A stretch of 64,000 nt of DNA from CAJXVY01 sp965660355 (lineage in GTDB: Bacteria > Actinomycetota > Actinomycetes > Actinomycetales > Microbacteriaceae). Positions 52,815 to 61,243 of this stretch are shown one piece after another; the first letter of the stretch is position 1, and each line of letters begins with the position of its first letter. Position numbers and translations under genes: made by a program. The stretch lies in assembly GCA_965660355.1 (NCBI GenBank), contig CBFHZN010000005.1, forward strand, positions 1 to 64,000. The letters run 5' to 3'. Under the pieces are notes generated by a model. That model searched no databases, was not told where the DNA came from, and saw only the letters and a list, made by a program, of their open reading frames with translations.

Positions 52815-52827
52815 AATTTGGCTTGTC

Positions 52828-53346
52828 ATGGCAGAACAAAAAGTCCCAGTCAAGGTCAATGAAACCTCCTGGTGGTTTCAAAACCTCCACCTAAGTGGTT
52901 CAATTGCGCTTTTTCTGTTGGTTGTGACATTTGGGGTTATAACTTTGGCCCCCGATATTCAATTGCTTTTGCGTCAAAGAGCAGAAATTGCAGAGGTTGA
53001 GCAATCCATAGAGCTTTCAAAGCAGTCATTGGAGGATATGCAATCTGAACGCGACAGGTGGCAAGACCCCGCTTATATTCGCTCTCAGGCAAGGGAAAGA
53101 CTTTATTACGTGCTTCCCGGTGAGGTGAGCTACCTGGTGATGGATGCTGAGGGCATCGATTTTGGCGGTGAAACGGGAACCCTCGGTCAATTACTGGCCG
53201 AACAGCGCGAAAGTGACGTGATAAGCCAGGGGGTTATTGCAACTGAAAAAGACTGGGTTCAATCAAGCCTGGAGTCAATTTTCAGAGCGGCACTGGATGT
53301 TCCAACCGAAGAGGAAAGCGACATCAGTTTGCGAGAGATTGAATGA
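52828..53346 (+). CDS. ftsB: FtsB/DivIC-family septum formation initiator
   Basis: This 172-residue bitopic protein has a short cytoplasmic N-terminus, one helix (about 26-46) and a coiled coil (about 50-80, AEVEQSIELSKQSLEDMQSE). The conserved WQDPAYIRSQARERLYYVLPGE follows. It stabilises the FtsQLB-type complex at the septum. The acidic C-terminal tail is longer than in E. coli FtsB. It overlaps DUF501 by 4 bp. Confidence 0.9.
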   Translation: MAEQKVPVKVNETSWWFQNLHLSGSIALFLLVVTFGVITLAPDIQLLLRQRAEIAEVEQSIELSKQSLEDMQSERDRWQDPAYIRSQARERLYYVLPGEVSYLVMDAEGIDFGGETGTLGQLLAEQRESDVISQGVIATEKDWVQSSLESIFRAALDVPTEEESDISLREIE

Positions 53347-54020
53347 TAAGTAATGAGGATCTCGAGATAGTCTCTGAGCAACTTGGAAGACCAGCGAGAT
53401 CGATGCTGGAGGTGAGTGCCAGATGTATTTGTGGCAACCCGGTGGTTGTAAAGACCAAACCTCGATTGGAAGACGGGACCCCTTTTCCAACGCTTTATTA
53501 CCTCACCCACCCTGCCGCTACTGCCAGCATGTCAAGGCTTGAAAGTGCGGGATTGATGGCCACCTGGGCAGAGCTATTGGATGAAGATNNNNNNNNNNNN
53601 NNNNNNNNNNNNNNNNNNNNNNNNNNNNNNNNNNNNNNNNNNNNNNNNNNNNNNNNNNNNNNNNNNNNNNNNNNNNNNNNNNNNNNNCCTGCCGCTACTG
53701 CCAGCATGTCAAGGCTTGAAAGTGCGGGATTGATGGCCACCTGGGCAGAGCTATTGGATGAAGATCTAATTTCAGAGCAATACCGGAAGGCTCATGAGAG
53801 TTATTTAGAGAAGCGAGAGCAGATTGAATTCGTTGAAGAGTTGAGAGACATCTCCGCTGGGGGTATGCCAAATCGTGTGAAATGCTTGCATGCACTGGCC
53901 GCTCATTCACTTGCGGTTGGCCCAGGAATTAATCCAATTGGCGACTTAGCGGTTGAAAACAGTGACTGGAAGATTGGAAAATGTCAGTGTGAGAGGCCAA
54001 AACAGCTCCCAATCCGCTAA
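53343..54020 (+). CDS. DUF501 protein, interrupted by a gap and a false duplication
   Basis: This actinobacterial DUF501 protein of unknown function normally follows ftsB. Conserved parts are CICGNPVVVKTKPRLEDGTP, FPTLYYLTHP and GGMPNRVKCLHALAAHSLA with several Cys. As written it has 225 codons, but it contains an N-run and the 78-bp segment encoding PAATASMSRLESAGLMATWA twice. Removing one copy and the Ns leaves a continuous frame of about 166 residues, the usual size. Confidence 0.85.
   Translation: MISNEDLEIVSEQLGRPARSMLEVSARCICGNPVVVKTKPRLEDGTPFPTLYYLTHPAATASMSRLESAGLMATWAELLDEDXXXXXXXXXXXXXXXXXXXXXXXXXXXXXXXXXPAATASMSRLESAGLMATWAELLDEDLISEQYRKAHESYLEKREQIEFVEELRDISAGGMPNRVKCLHALAAHSLAVGPGINPIGDLAVENSDWKIGKCQCERPKQLPIR
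53511..53765. repeat. 78-bp perfect duplication flanking an N gap (assembly artefact)
   Basis: Positions 53511-53588 and 53688-53765 are identical, separated by 99 N. Two contig ends that overlap by 78 bp were apparently joined by a scaffold gap instead of being merged. Confidence 0.93.
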
Positions 54021-54083
54021 CCTATAGGCTTGGAGCCAAAGAGGTCTGCCCAGAAAGCACCGTAACCACAACGAAACGAACAA

Positions 54084-55436
54084 ATGGCTGAAAAAACACT
54101 CAAGAACAACCCTCCTCGTATTTTGATAATTGGGGGTGGATACGCCGGTTTCTACGCCGCGAAATGGATAGAGAAGATGACCCGCAAGGGTGAGGTTGAT
54201 GTCACCATGATTGACCCGCTTCCCTACATGACCTACCAACCTTTCTTGCCAGAGGTGGCCGCTGGTTCAATTGAGCCTCGCCACACTGTTGTTTCTCACA
54301 GGTCGCATCTAAAAAAGACCAAGTTGATAACTGGCAAGGTAACCAAAATTAACCACAAGACAAAAAAGGCAACAGTCAATGTTGACGGTGCCAAGCCCTA
54401 CACAATCGAATACGACCACGTGGTTGTAACTGCAGGGGCAATTTCCAGAACCTTCCCAATTCCAGGTGTCGCATCGGTGGCGATTGGAATGAAAAATGTT
54501 GAAGAGGCGGTAGAGGTTCGCAACAAGATGTTTGCAAACTTCGACCGAGCCGCTGCATTGCCAGAGGGTCCTGAGCGAGACAGGCTATTGACCTTCGTGG
54601 TAGTCGGTGGAGGTTTCGCAGGAATTGAAACTGTTGCTGAGTTGAGATCTGCAGCCACCTATCTGCTTCGCTACTATCCAGAGATTGCCTTTGAGGATAT
54701 TCAGTTTCACCTGGTTGAGGCCATGGGCCGAGTGATGCCTGAGGTTAGTGAAAAGCGCGGTGAGTGGGTTGTGAATTGGATGGAAAGAGCTGGTATCACC
54801 GTTCACCTAAACACACAGCTACTGAACTGCGAAAAGGGAGTTGTGAAGCTTTCAAGCGATGAAGAGTTTGAAAGTGACATCGTGATTTGGACTGCCGGTG
54901 TTGCAGCATCACCTGTGGCCAAGTTCAGTGACTTGCCAATTGATGAGCGCGGAAGAATCATTGCCGAGGCAACTCTGCAGGTAACTGATGATCAGGGGCA
55001 CGTGTTTGAGGGTGCCTGGACCGCAGGAGATGTCTCCAGGGTTCCTGATCTAAGTGGCGGCGGAGTCGGTGGCTACTGTGTTCCAAACGCCCAGCACGCC
55101 GTCAGACAGGGCAAGAAGGTTGCTAAAAACCTAACGGCCGTTGTTCGTGGCGATGGACCAACGCAGTACAAATGGGCAACTTTGGGTGCCGTTGCAGGTC
55201 TTGGAATCGGTCAAGGAGTGCTGCAGGTTGGAAGATTCTCAATGGCGGGGCCATTGGCTTGGCTTGCTCACCGTGGCTATCACGGTTTGGCAATGCCAAT
55301 GCTTGAGCGCAAGATCAGAGTTATCGCCGGTTGGGTTTGGAACTTCTTATTACGTCGCGATGTAGTATCTCTGGAAGCAGTTAGAGACCCAAGAGAAATC
55401 TTCGCTTCAAATGCAGCGAAGGTGGCAAAGAAGTAA
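54084..55436 (+). CDS. ndh: Type II NADH dehydrogenase (NDH-2)
   Basis: This 450-residue flavoprotein passes electrons from NADH to quinone without pumping protons. It has the FAD loop ILIIGGGYAGFYAAKWI, the NADH loop FVVVGGGFAGIETVAEL, FAD contact AGDVSRVPD and the quinone-site-like segment YCVPNAQHAVRQG. A hydrophobic, basic C-terminus probably anchors it to the membrane. A tRNA gene follows 7 bp downstream. Confidence 0.93.
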   Translation: MAEKTLKNNPPRILIIGGGYAGFYAAKWIEKMTRKGEVDVTMIDPLPYMTYQPFLPEVAAGSIEPRHTVVSHRSHLKKTKLITGKVTKINHKTKKATVNVDGAKPYTIEYDHVVVTAGAISRTFPIPGVASVAIGMKNVEEAVEVRNKMFANFDRAAALPEGPERDRLLTFVVVGGGFAGIETVAELRSAATYLLRYYPEIAFEDIQFHLVEAMGRVMPEVSEKRGEWVVNWMERAGITVHLNTQLLNCEKGVVKLSSDEEFESDIVIWTAGVAASPVAKFSDLPIDERGRIIAEATLQVTDDQGHVFEGAWTAGDVSRVPDLSGGGVGGYCVPNAQHAVRQGKKVAKNLTAVVRGDGPTQYKWATLGAVAGLGIGQGVLQVGRFSMAGPLAWLAHRGYHGLAMPMLERKIRVIAGWVWNFLLRRDVVSLEAVRDPREIFASNAAKVAKK

Positions 55437-55443
55437 CAACTGC

Positions 55444-55516
55444 GCCCCCGTAGCCCAATGGCAGAGGCAGGCGACTTAAAATCGCTCCAGTGTGGGTTCG
55501 AGTCCCACCGGGGGCA
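55444..55516 (+). tRNA. tRNA-Leu-like gene (anticodon UAA) without a long variable arm
   Basis: This 73-nt cloverleaf has acceptor GCCCCCG/CGGGGGC, a 3-bp D stem GCC/GGC, anticodon stem GGCGA/TCGCT with loop CTTAAAA (anticodon TAA), variable loop CCAGT of only 5 nt, T stem GTGGG/CCCAC and discriminator A. Bacterial tRNA-Leu normally has a long variable arm (type II), so this is a type I tRNA with a Leu anticodon. A T-run follows (55518-55524). Confidence 0.85.
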
Positions 55517-55662
55517 CTTTTTTTCGAAGTGATTCCTCCAACTAATTCCTCGGACTCTCGGTGCAAGCTCGGCACTTTAGTCTTTTGCACTCTTACAGTT
55601 TGCTGAACTATCAGACTCTCGCCCATTGTTTTCAGTAGCATGGAACTCTATTTAGGAGAGTA

Positions 55663-56232
55663 ATGGAATTTCTACCGCTAATACTTATTGGCCTCGTGGT
55701 CGTATTGGTTATTTATGCAATCGTCACTTATAACGCACTTGTCACCCTGAGAACAAGAGTTGACGAGGCTTGGAGCGATATCACCGTTCAGCTGAAGCGT
55801 CGCGCGGATTTGATTCCAAACCTGATGGAAACCGTGAAGGGTTATGCCGCTCACGAAAAAGAGGTTTTTGAAAACGTCACCAGGGCTAGAGCTGCAACCG
55901 TAAGTCCAGAGGCTTTAGAGCACCCCCAGCAAGCTGGTCAAGCAGAGGGAATGCTGCAGGGAGCAATGAAGAGCCTGTTTGCGGTTAGTGAGGCATATCC
56001 ACAGTTGGTTGCCAATCAGAACTTTTTGGAATTGCAAAAAGAGCTAACTGACACCGAAAACAAAATCATGGCCTCCAGAAGGTTTTATAACGGTGGTGTT
56101 AGTGAATACAACATCAAGATTCAGCAGTTTCCACCCAGTTTGATCGCGTCTTCTTTCAAATTTGACGAGCGAGAGTTTTTCGAGGTTGAGGATCCGGCTG
56201 CGATTCAAGAGCCTCCCAGCGTAAGTTTCTAG
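55663..56232 (+). CDS. lemA: LemA-family membrane protein
   Basis: This 189-residue protein has one N-terminal helix (LILIGLVVVLVIYAIVTYNA) and a soluble helical bundle (VDEAWSDITVQLKRRADLIPNL, NKIMASRRFYNGGVSEYN). LemA and HtpX genes often lie together, as here (9 bp apart), in a membrane-quality-control pair. The ribosome site is AGGAGAG. Its biochemical role is not known. Confidence 0.93.
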   Translation: MEFLPLILIGLVVVLVIYAIVTYNALVTLRTRVDEAWSDITVQLKRRADLIPNLMETVKGYAAHEKEVFENVTRARAATVSPEALEHPQQAGQAEGMLQGAMKSLFAVSEAYPQLVANQNFLELQKELTDTENKIMASRRFYNGGVSEYNIKIQQFPPSLIASSFKFDEREFFEVEDPAAIQEPPSVSF

Positions 56233-56241
56233 GCTACAAAG

Positions 56242-57129
56242 ATGTATTCAGCGATAGCCGCCAATAAACGAAACACCTTTTTCATAATTTCTGCATTTGT
56301 TCTGCTACTTGGAGGAATCTCTCTGTGGTGGGGTTATTCAACTGGAAACGGCTCCAGTGCGGTGTTTATCTTGCTGTTTGTAATTGGCTATGCAGTTATT
56401 CAGTACTTTATGGCCGGCAAATTAGCTATCGCTATGAGTGGGGCAAAACAGATTCAGAAAGAAGATAACCCCAGGCTTTATCGAATGGTTGAAAACTTGG
56501 CAATCACCGAGGGTTTACCAATGCCAAAGGTCTACATCATCGATGATCCAGCTCCTAACGCCTTTGCAACTGGTCGTGACCCCAAACACGGGATTGTTGC
56601 AGCAACTACTGGGCTGTTGGAGATGATGGAGGACAACGAGCTAGAGGGAGTCATGGCTCATGAGATTGGGCACATCAAAAACCAAGACATCCGAGTCTCG
56701 ACAATCGTTTTTGGCTTGATTGCAGCGGTTGGAATTCTGGCGGACATGGCTTTAAGGATGGCATTTTATTCTTCCCTAACCCGCTCAAGAAATTCTGGCC
56801 AGTTTGGTTTGATCTTGGTGGCGGTTGGAATCGTAGGTTGGATAATTGCTGCTTTGATTGGGCCAATTGTTTCAGCTGCAGTTTCACGTCAGCGGGAGTA
56901 TTTGGCAGATGCCACAGCAGCCGAGATAACTCGCTACCCAGATGGCTTGGCAGGGGCTTTGCAAAAACTTGGCGAGTATGGAAAGCCAATGAAAAAAGTC
57001 AACAGTTCAATGGCGCATATGTATATCAACGACCCCATAAAGCCAGGAATGGTGGAGAGGTTATTCTCCACCCATCCACCGATACCTAAGCGGATTGAAA
57101 GACTTGGGAAGATTGGCACAGGTTTCTAA
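56242..57129 (+). CDS. htpX: Membrane zinc protease HtpX-like (M48)
   Basis: This 295-residue integral membrane metalloprotease has four hydrophobic segments and the zinc motif HEIGH in VMAHEIGHIKNQDIR. A third-ligand Glu probably lies in SRQREYLADATAAEITRYP. It degrades misfolded membrane proteins. There is no clear ribosome site; expression is probably coupled to lemA. Confidence 0.93.
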   Translation: MYSAIAANKRNTFFIISAFVLLLGGISLWWGYSTGNGSSAVFILLFVIGYAVIQYFMAGKLAIAMSGAKQIQKEDNPRLYRMVENLAITEGLPMPKVYIIDDPAPNAFATGRDPKHGIVAATTGLLEMMEDNELEGVMAHEIGHIKNQDIRVSTIVFGLIAAVGILADMALRMAFYSSLTRSRNSGQFGLILVAVGIVGWIIAALIGPIVSAAVSRQREYLADATAAEITRYPDGLAGALQKLGEYGKPMKKVNSSMAHMYINDPIKPGMVERLFSTHPPIPKRIERLGKIGTGF

Positions 57130-57169
57130 CCGACACTAGACTTCAGTGGTTATGAAGAAAGGTGTTCAG

Positions 57170-58396
57170 GTGGTAAACCCCTCATTGGATGATTTTGAAA
57201 AAGCACGCGAAGTAATTTCACAAATTGCCATTGAGACTCCGATTATTCGTAACAGTTTTCTAAGTGACCTAACCGGTCAAGAGATCTATTTGAAATGCGA
57301 AAACCTGCAACGAACAGGTGCTTATAAAGTCCGCGGAGCACTGAACCGACTAAGCAAGCTAACCGAACCTGAGAAAAAACGCGGGGTGGTCGCTGCTAGT
57401 GCCGGTAATCACGCTCAGGGTGTCGCATTAGCCGCTAAAAGACTGGGCATCAAAGCAACTATTTTCATGCCAATTGGTGCATCCATCCCCAAACACGAGG
57501 CAACCTTGAACTATGGCGCCGATGTGGTGCTGACCGGAAGTATTTTTGATGAGACCCTAGCTGCAGCTCTGAGATTCACTCAAGAATCTAAGGCTGTGTT
57601 CATCCCACCGTTTGATGACATTGACATCATCACCGGTCAGGGAACAGTTGCCAGCGAGATAGCTGAGCAGTATCCGGAATTTGAAAACGTGATTGCCTGC
57701 GTTGGTGGAGGTGGATTGATTGCTGGTGTTTCATCTGCAACCAAACAGATTGCAGCCAAACAGGGAAGGCAAATCAATGTGTTTGGAGTTCAAGCGGAAA
57801 TGGCTGCCGCCTATCCAGAGAGCCTCAATCAGGGAAAGCCTGTTGAGATCAAGGTAAGGCCAACAATTGCCGATGGAATTGCTGTTGCCAAGCCTGGGGA
57901 GATTCCTTTTGAGATCATTCAGGAAAATGTAGATGAAATAGTTACCGTCACAGAAGACGAGATAGCTCAGGCAATGGTGATGCTGTTAGAACGAGCCAAA
58001 CAGGTTGTTGAGCCCGGTGGTGCTGTTGGAGTTGCGGCATTGATGGCAGGGAAGATTAAGCCAACCGGACCAACTGTTGTCACCCTCAGTGGTGGAAATA
58101 TAGATCCTTTATTGTTGCAACGGGTGATCAGGCATGGTTTGGCGGCATCTGATAGGTATACAAATGTCTCAGTCATGTTGCCGGATAGGCCAGGTCAGCT
58201 TGTTAGAACAGCTGAGGCCGTTGCCGATGCAGGGGCGAACGTGGTGGAGGTTTTGCACACCCGTCACGGCAATGGATTACAAATCAGTGAGGTAGAACTA
58301 AACCTCAGCGTTGAAACCAGAAACCGAGAACACCGAGAGAGTCTGATGGAGGCTTTGAAAAAGGCGGGGCTCAACCCAAATCTTCACGATGACTAA
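57170..58396 (+). CDS. ilvA: Threonine ammonia-lyase with ACT-like C-terminus
   Basis: This PLP enzyme of about 408 residues converts threonine to 2-oxobutyrate, feeding isoleucine synthesis. The PLP Lys lies in QRTGAYKVRGALNRL and the phosphate loop is VGGGGLIAGVS. The C-terminal ACT-like domain (about 325-400, VSVMLPDRPGQLVRTAEAV) is the single-domain 'medium' form. The GTG at 57170 follows AAAGG and fits homologues; in-frame starts exist at 57146 and 57152. TAGACT (57137-57142) is a likely -10. It overlaps greA by 4 bp, convergently. Confidence 0.9.
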   Translation: MVNPSLDDFEKAREVISQIAIETPIIRNSFLSDLTGQEIYLKCENLQRTGAYKVRGALNRLSKLTEPEKKRGVVAASAGNHAQGVALAAKRLGIKATIFMPIGASIPKHEATLNYGADVVLTGSIFDETLAAALRFTQESKAVFIPPFDDIDIITGQGTVASEIAEQYPEFENVIACVGGGGLIAGVSSATKQIAAKQGRQINVFGVQAEMAAAYPESLNQGKPVEIKVRPTIADGIAVAKPGEIPFEIIQENVDEIVTVTEDEIAQAMVMLLERAKQVVEPGGAVGVAALMAGKIKPTGPTVVTLSGGNIDPLLLQRVIRHGLAASDRYTNVSVMLPDRPGQLVRTAEAVADAGANVVEVLHTRHGNGLQISEVELNLSVETRNREHRESLMEALKKAGLNPNLHDD

Positions 58397-58884
58397 ATCT
58401 TTAGTCTTTCAACGCCCGTTATCTTCACCGTAATTTTTTTACCGTTGGGTGAGTCGTATTCAATTTCTTCACCGACTTTTTTGCCAAAAACAGCTGCTCC
58501 AATTGGGCTTTCAGTGCTGTAGACATCCAATTCGCTGCCGGTTCCCTCCAAGATTTCACTTGACCCGAGCAAGAATTTGGTTTTGTTTCCGTTTAGTTCA
58601 CAGGAAACAACAACTCCCTGCTCGACAACACCATGGGATTCTGGTGCGTCACCAACCTCGGAGTTTGCAAGCATTTCCTCCAGGCGGTTAATCCTGGCTT
58701 CAATTCGGCCCTGCTCTTCTTTGGCCGCCTGGTAACCACCGTTTTCGCTTAGGTCACCCTCCTCGCGGGCTTCCTGAATCTTTTTAGCAATTTCTGAGCG
58801 CTTATTGGTGATTAGGTCGCCCAGCTCATCTTTGAGTCGGTCATAGGCCTCTTGAGATAGCCAAGTTGTCTGTGGCTTATTCAT
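58393..58884 (-). CDS. greA: Transcription elongation factor GreA
   Basis: This 163-residue factor restarts backtracked RNA polymerase. The N-terminal coiled coil carries the acidic tip EAREEGDLSENGGY (Asp, Glu). The C-terminal FKBP-like domain has ESPIGAAVFGKKVGEEIEY. I use the ATG at 58884, preceded by AAGGAG; the upstream extension to 58929 crosses a terminator. Confidence 0.96.
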   Translation of the reverse strand: MNKPQTTWLSQEAYDRLKDELGDLITNKRSEIAKKIQEAREEGDLSENGGYQAAKEEQGRIEARINRLEEMLANSEVGDAPESHGVVEQGVVVSCELNGNKTKFLLGSSEILEGTGSELDVYSTESPIGAAVFGKKVGEEIEYDSPNGKKITVKITGVERLKI

Positions 58885-58906
58885 GGCACTCCTTATTTCG
58901 GGTAAT

Positions 58907-58927
58907 AAAAAAACTCGCTTAGCGAGC
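58907..58927 (-). terminator. Intrinsic terminator between DUF4307 gene and greA
   Basis: Read on the minus strand, GCTCGC-TAA-GCGAG is followed by seven T residues. It lies after the DUF4307 stop and before the greA ribosome site, so greA needs its own promoter or read-through. Confidence 0.85.
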
Positions 58928-58938
58928 AAAGAAATAGT

Positions 58939-59319
58939 TTATCGGATTTCGCATCCGTGGACTAGAGCGGTTACTGCTTCTTCAGTGGTGTTGATAGTTG
59001 TGGTTATTCGCACTGATGAGCGATCAACAGGCACCTGTATTTCTCTCCAGCCAACAATGCCGTATTGCTGGTTCAATGCTTGAACATTGCAAAACACAGT
59101 CTCTCCCGCATCTTTATTGACATCAAAGGTGACCTCGGTGTGCCACTGGTCTTTCACTGAGAAACCAACATCTTCATAGCTAAGCCGCTCCTGGCTGAAT
59201 GCAACCCAGGCTGCGAATCCAACCACCGCAACTAGACCTGAAACGGCCAGCACCCAAATGGTTTTGGTTCTGTCGGGGGACTGCCCGTAACGGGTTTTGG
59301 CTAATTCGGAGTTGGTCAC
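58939..59319 (-). CDS. DUF4307 membrane protein
   Basis: This 126-residue actinobacterial family protein has a short basic N-terminus (KTRYGQSPDR), one helix (about 20-42) and a small extracytoplasmic beta domain with two cysteines (VFCNVQAL, HGCEIR). Function unknown; the gene next to greA is the usual place. The GTG start has TAGTTT 6 nt upstream and no ribosome site (leaderless). Confidence 0.85.
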   Translation of the reverse strand: MTNSELAKTRYGQSPDRTKTIWVLAVSGLVAVVGFAAWVAFSQERLSYEDVGFSVKDQWHTEVTFDVNKDAGETVFCNVQALNQQYGIVGWREIQVPVDRSSVRITTTINTTEEAVTALVHGCEIR

Positions 59320-59355
59320 GATATAAAACTACCAATTAGATGAAATACTAAAGCT

Positions 59356-59613
59356 ATGGATTTGCTGATTATTACCTCTCAGGGCATTGATGCCGCAGAA
59401 GCTTTTAACTCACCGGGACTGATTGGTTTCTTGGCAACCTTTGGTGTTGCATCACTGGCCACGCTTTTGTTTTTTGATATGAACCGACGGATTCGCAAAT
59501 CAAAATATCGCTCAGAGATTCGTCAGCGCCTGGCAGAGGAGGAAATTGATGGGTTTGATCCCAATAAAAAACCCGACAGGCCCGAACCCCCAGCTCCACC
59601 AACAAGGAGTTAG
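59356..59613 (+). CDS. Small single-pass membrane protein, unknown function
   Basis: This 85-residue protein has one helix (LIGFLATFGVASLATLLFF), a basic juxtamembrane segment (NRRIRKSKYRSEIRQRL) and a proline-rich tail. Similar short proteins lie near greA and uppS in related genomes (recollection). No function is assigned. The 3' end overlaps the trhA-like gene by 4 bp, convergently. Confidence 0.65.
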   Translation: MDLLIITSQGIDAAEAFNSPGLIGFLATFGVASLATLLFFDMNRRIRKSKYRSEIRQRLAEEEIDGFDPNKKPDRPEPPAPPTRS

Positions 59614-60350
59614 CCTCCAATAGATCCCGCAATTGGGTTTGTCACCACCAGCAGTGCTCCCACCCAATGGCAAATAAATGCAATTACCGTCAGCGCATGG
59701 AAAATCTCATGAAAGCCAAAATGGTTGGGAACTGGATTGGGTTTTTTCATTCCATAAATCACCGCTCCAACTGTGTAGGCGAGACCACCTATGACAATCA
59801 ATAGCATCATCACCCAGTTGGCATTCCATAAATCAACTATGTAGATAACTGCAGCCCAGCCCATAAGCACATAAATCGGCACATACAGCCACCTCGGAGC
59901 TGACACCCAAATCAACCTAAACCCAATGCCAACAATCGCAATTGACCAAACAAGGGTTAGTAAAAACCACCCCTTATCGCTTGGCAGCGCTGCAACCGTT
60001 AGTGGGGTATAGGTGCCGGCAATCAATAAAAAGATGTTCGCGTGATCAATCCGCTTGAGAATTCTTTTGGTGGTGTATCCCCAGCGGAAGCGGTGATAAA
60101 GCGCCGAACCACCGAATAGCAAAAAAGAACCTGCTAGATAAACAGCTGAGGCAACCTTGGTTTCCCAACCTTCACTAAAAACAATCAGCAGAATTCCAGC
60201 TAAAACAACAAAGGGCAAAACACCAGTGTGAATCCATCCACGCCAGCTGGGTTTGAAATCATCATCGTGAACGCTTCCCTTGAGTTCACCAAGTGGAACA
60301 TGCAGTGGGTCGGGGGATGAATTCCCCTGATTCAACCCCGCATCGCTCAT
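59610..60350 (-). CDS. trhA: Hemolysin III / TrhA (PAQR-family) membrane protein
   Basis: This 246-residue seven-helix protein has the PAQR-type zinc residues in GSALYHRF, IDHANIFLLIAGTYTPL and HEIFHALTVIAFICHW. TrhA-like proteins affect membrane fluidity and fatty-acid supply; older annotations say hemolysin III. TAGGGT ends 6 nt before the ATG, so it is probably leaderless. Divergent from uppS, 39 bp away. Confidence 0.9.
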   Translation of the reverse strand: MSDAGLNQGNSSPDPLHVPLGELKGSVHDDDFKPSWRGWIHTGVLPFVVLAGILLIVFSEGWETKVASAVYLAGSFLLFGGSALYHRFRWGYTTKRILKRIDHANIFLLIAGTYTPLTVAALPSDKGWFLLTLVWSIAIVGIGFRLIWVSAPRWLYVPIYVLMGWAAVIYIVDLWNANWVMMLLIVIGGLAYTVGAVIYGMKKPNPVPNHFGFHEIFHALTVIAFICHWVGALLVVTNPIAGSIGG

Positions 60351-60389
60351 TTAAACACCCTAACCCAAAGGGGGGAGTAACCTTGGAAT

Positions 60390-61148
60390 GTGCTCAACAT
60401 AATTTATCGCTGGTATGAGTCTTCTTTGGAGAGAAGCCTGAAAGGCAAAGACCTACCCAAACACGTTGGGGTGCTGGTTGATGGCAATCGCCGATGGGCG
60501 ACACTGCAGGGCGAGGGAAGTGACTTCGGCCACTCAGCCGGGGCAAGAAAAATCATCGATTTTCTGGGATGGTGCAGCGATGTTGGCATTCAACACACCA
60601 CTCTTTATTTGCTTAGTACCGACAATCTCAAAGGCAGAGATAAAAAAGAGTTAGAAGACCTGATTGAAATCATCTCAACGCTTAGTGAAAAATTAGCTGA
60701 TCTTGGAAGGTGGGATCTCAAAGTTGTTGGTGACTATGAGGCACTTCCCGAGGAACATGCAAAAAGATTGAAAGTAGTTGAGCGAAAAACTGATGACATA
60801 GCACCTTTCAGGGTGAACTTGGCCGTTGCCTACGGAGGCAGACATGAAATCTCGCAGGCTGTTCGGAAAATACTTTTAGACAATGCGGCAACCGGTCAAT
60901 CCCCAGAGCAAATAGCTGAGTTACTAACCCCTGAGAATATTGCAGAGAATTTATACACCTCCGGGCAACCGGACCCAGATTTGTTGATCAGAACCAGCGG
61001 TGAGCAAAGACTTAGTGGATTCATGTTGTGGCAAAGTGCGAACAGTGAGTTTTATTTCACGGAGGCGTTGTGGCCAGATTTTAGAAAAGTTGACTTTTTG
61101 AGAGCTCTTCGCGACTTCCAGAACCGCCACAGACGATTTGGTTCCTAA
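60390..61148 (+). CDS. uppS: Isoprenyl (undecaprenyl/decaprenyl) diphosphate synthase, cis type
   Basis: This 252-residue cis-prenyltransferase makes the lipid carrier for cell-wall synthesis. It has GVLVDGNRRWA (catalytic Asp), GGRHEI, DPDLLIRTSGEQRLSGFMLW and SEFYFTEALWPDF. Product length is not certain. The GTG start has TAACCT 6 nt upstream (leaderless). Confidence 0.94.
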   Translation: MLNIIYRWYESSLERSLKGKDLPKHVGVLVDGNRRWATLQGEGSDFGHSAGARKIIDFLGWCSDVGIQHTTLYLLSTDNLKGRDKKELEDLIEIISTLSEKLADLGRWDLKVVGDYEALPEEHAKRLKVVERKTDDIAPFRVNLAVAYGGRHEISQAVRKILLDNAATGQSPEQIAELLTPENIAENLYTSGQPDPDLLIRTSGEQRLSGFMLWQSANSEFYFTEALWPDFRKVDFLRALRDFQNRHRRFGS

Positions 61149-61243
61149 ACAGTTTGTAAACGATTTTTCACTCCGCGTGTCTTAGTTCAAAAACCTTCAT
61201 GTTCGGGTTTAGTGTCAAATCAATACAGCGCGAAGGAGCTAAA

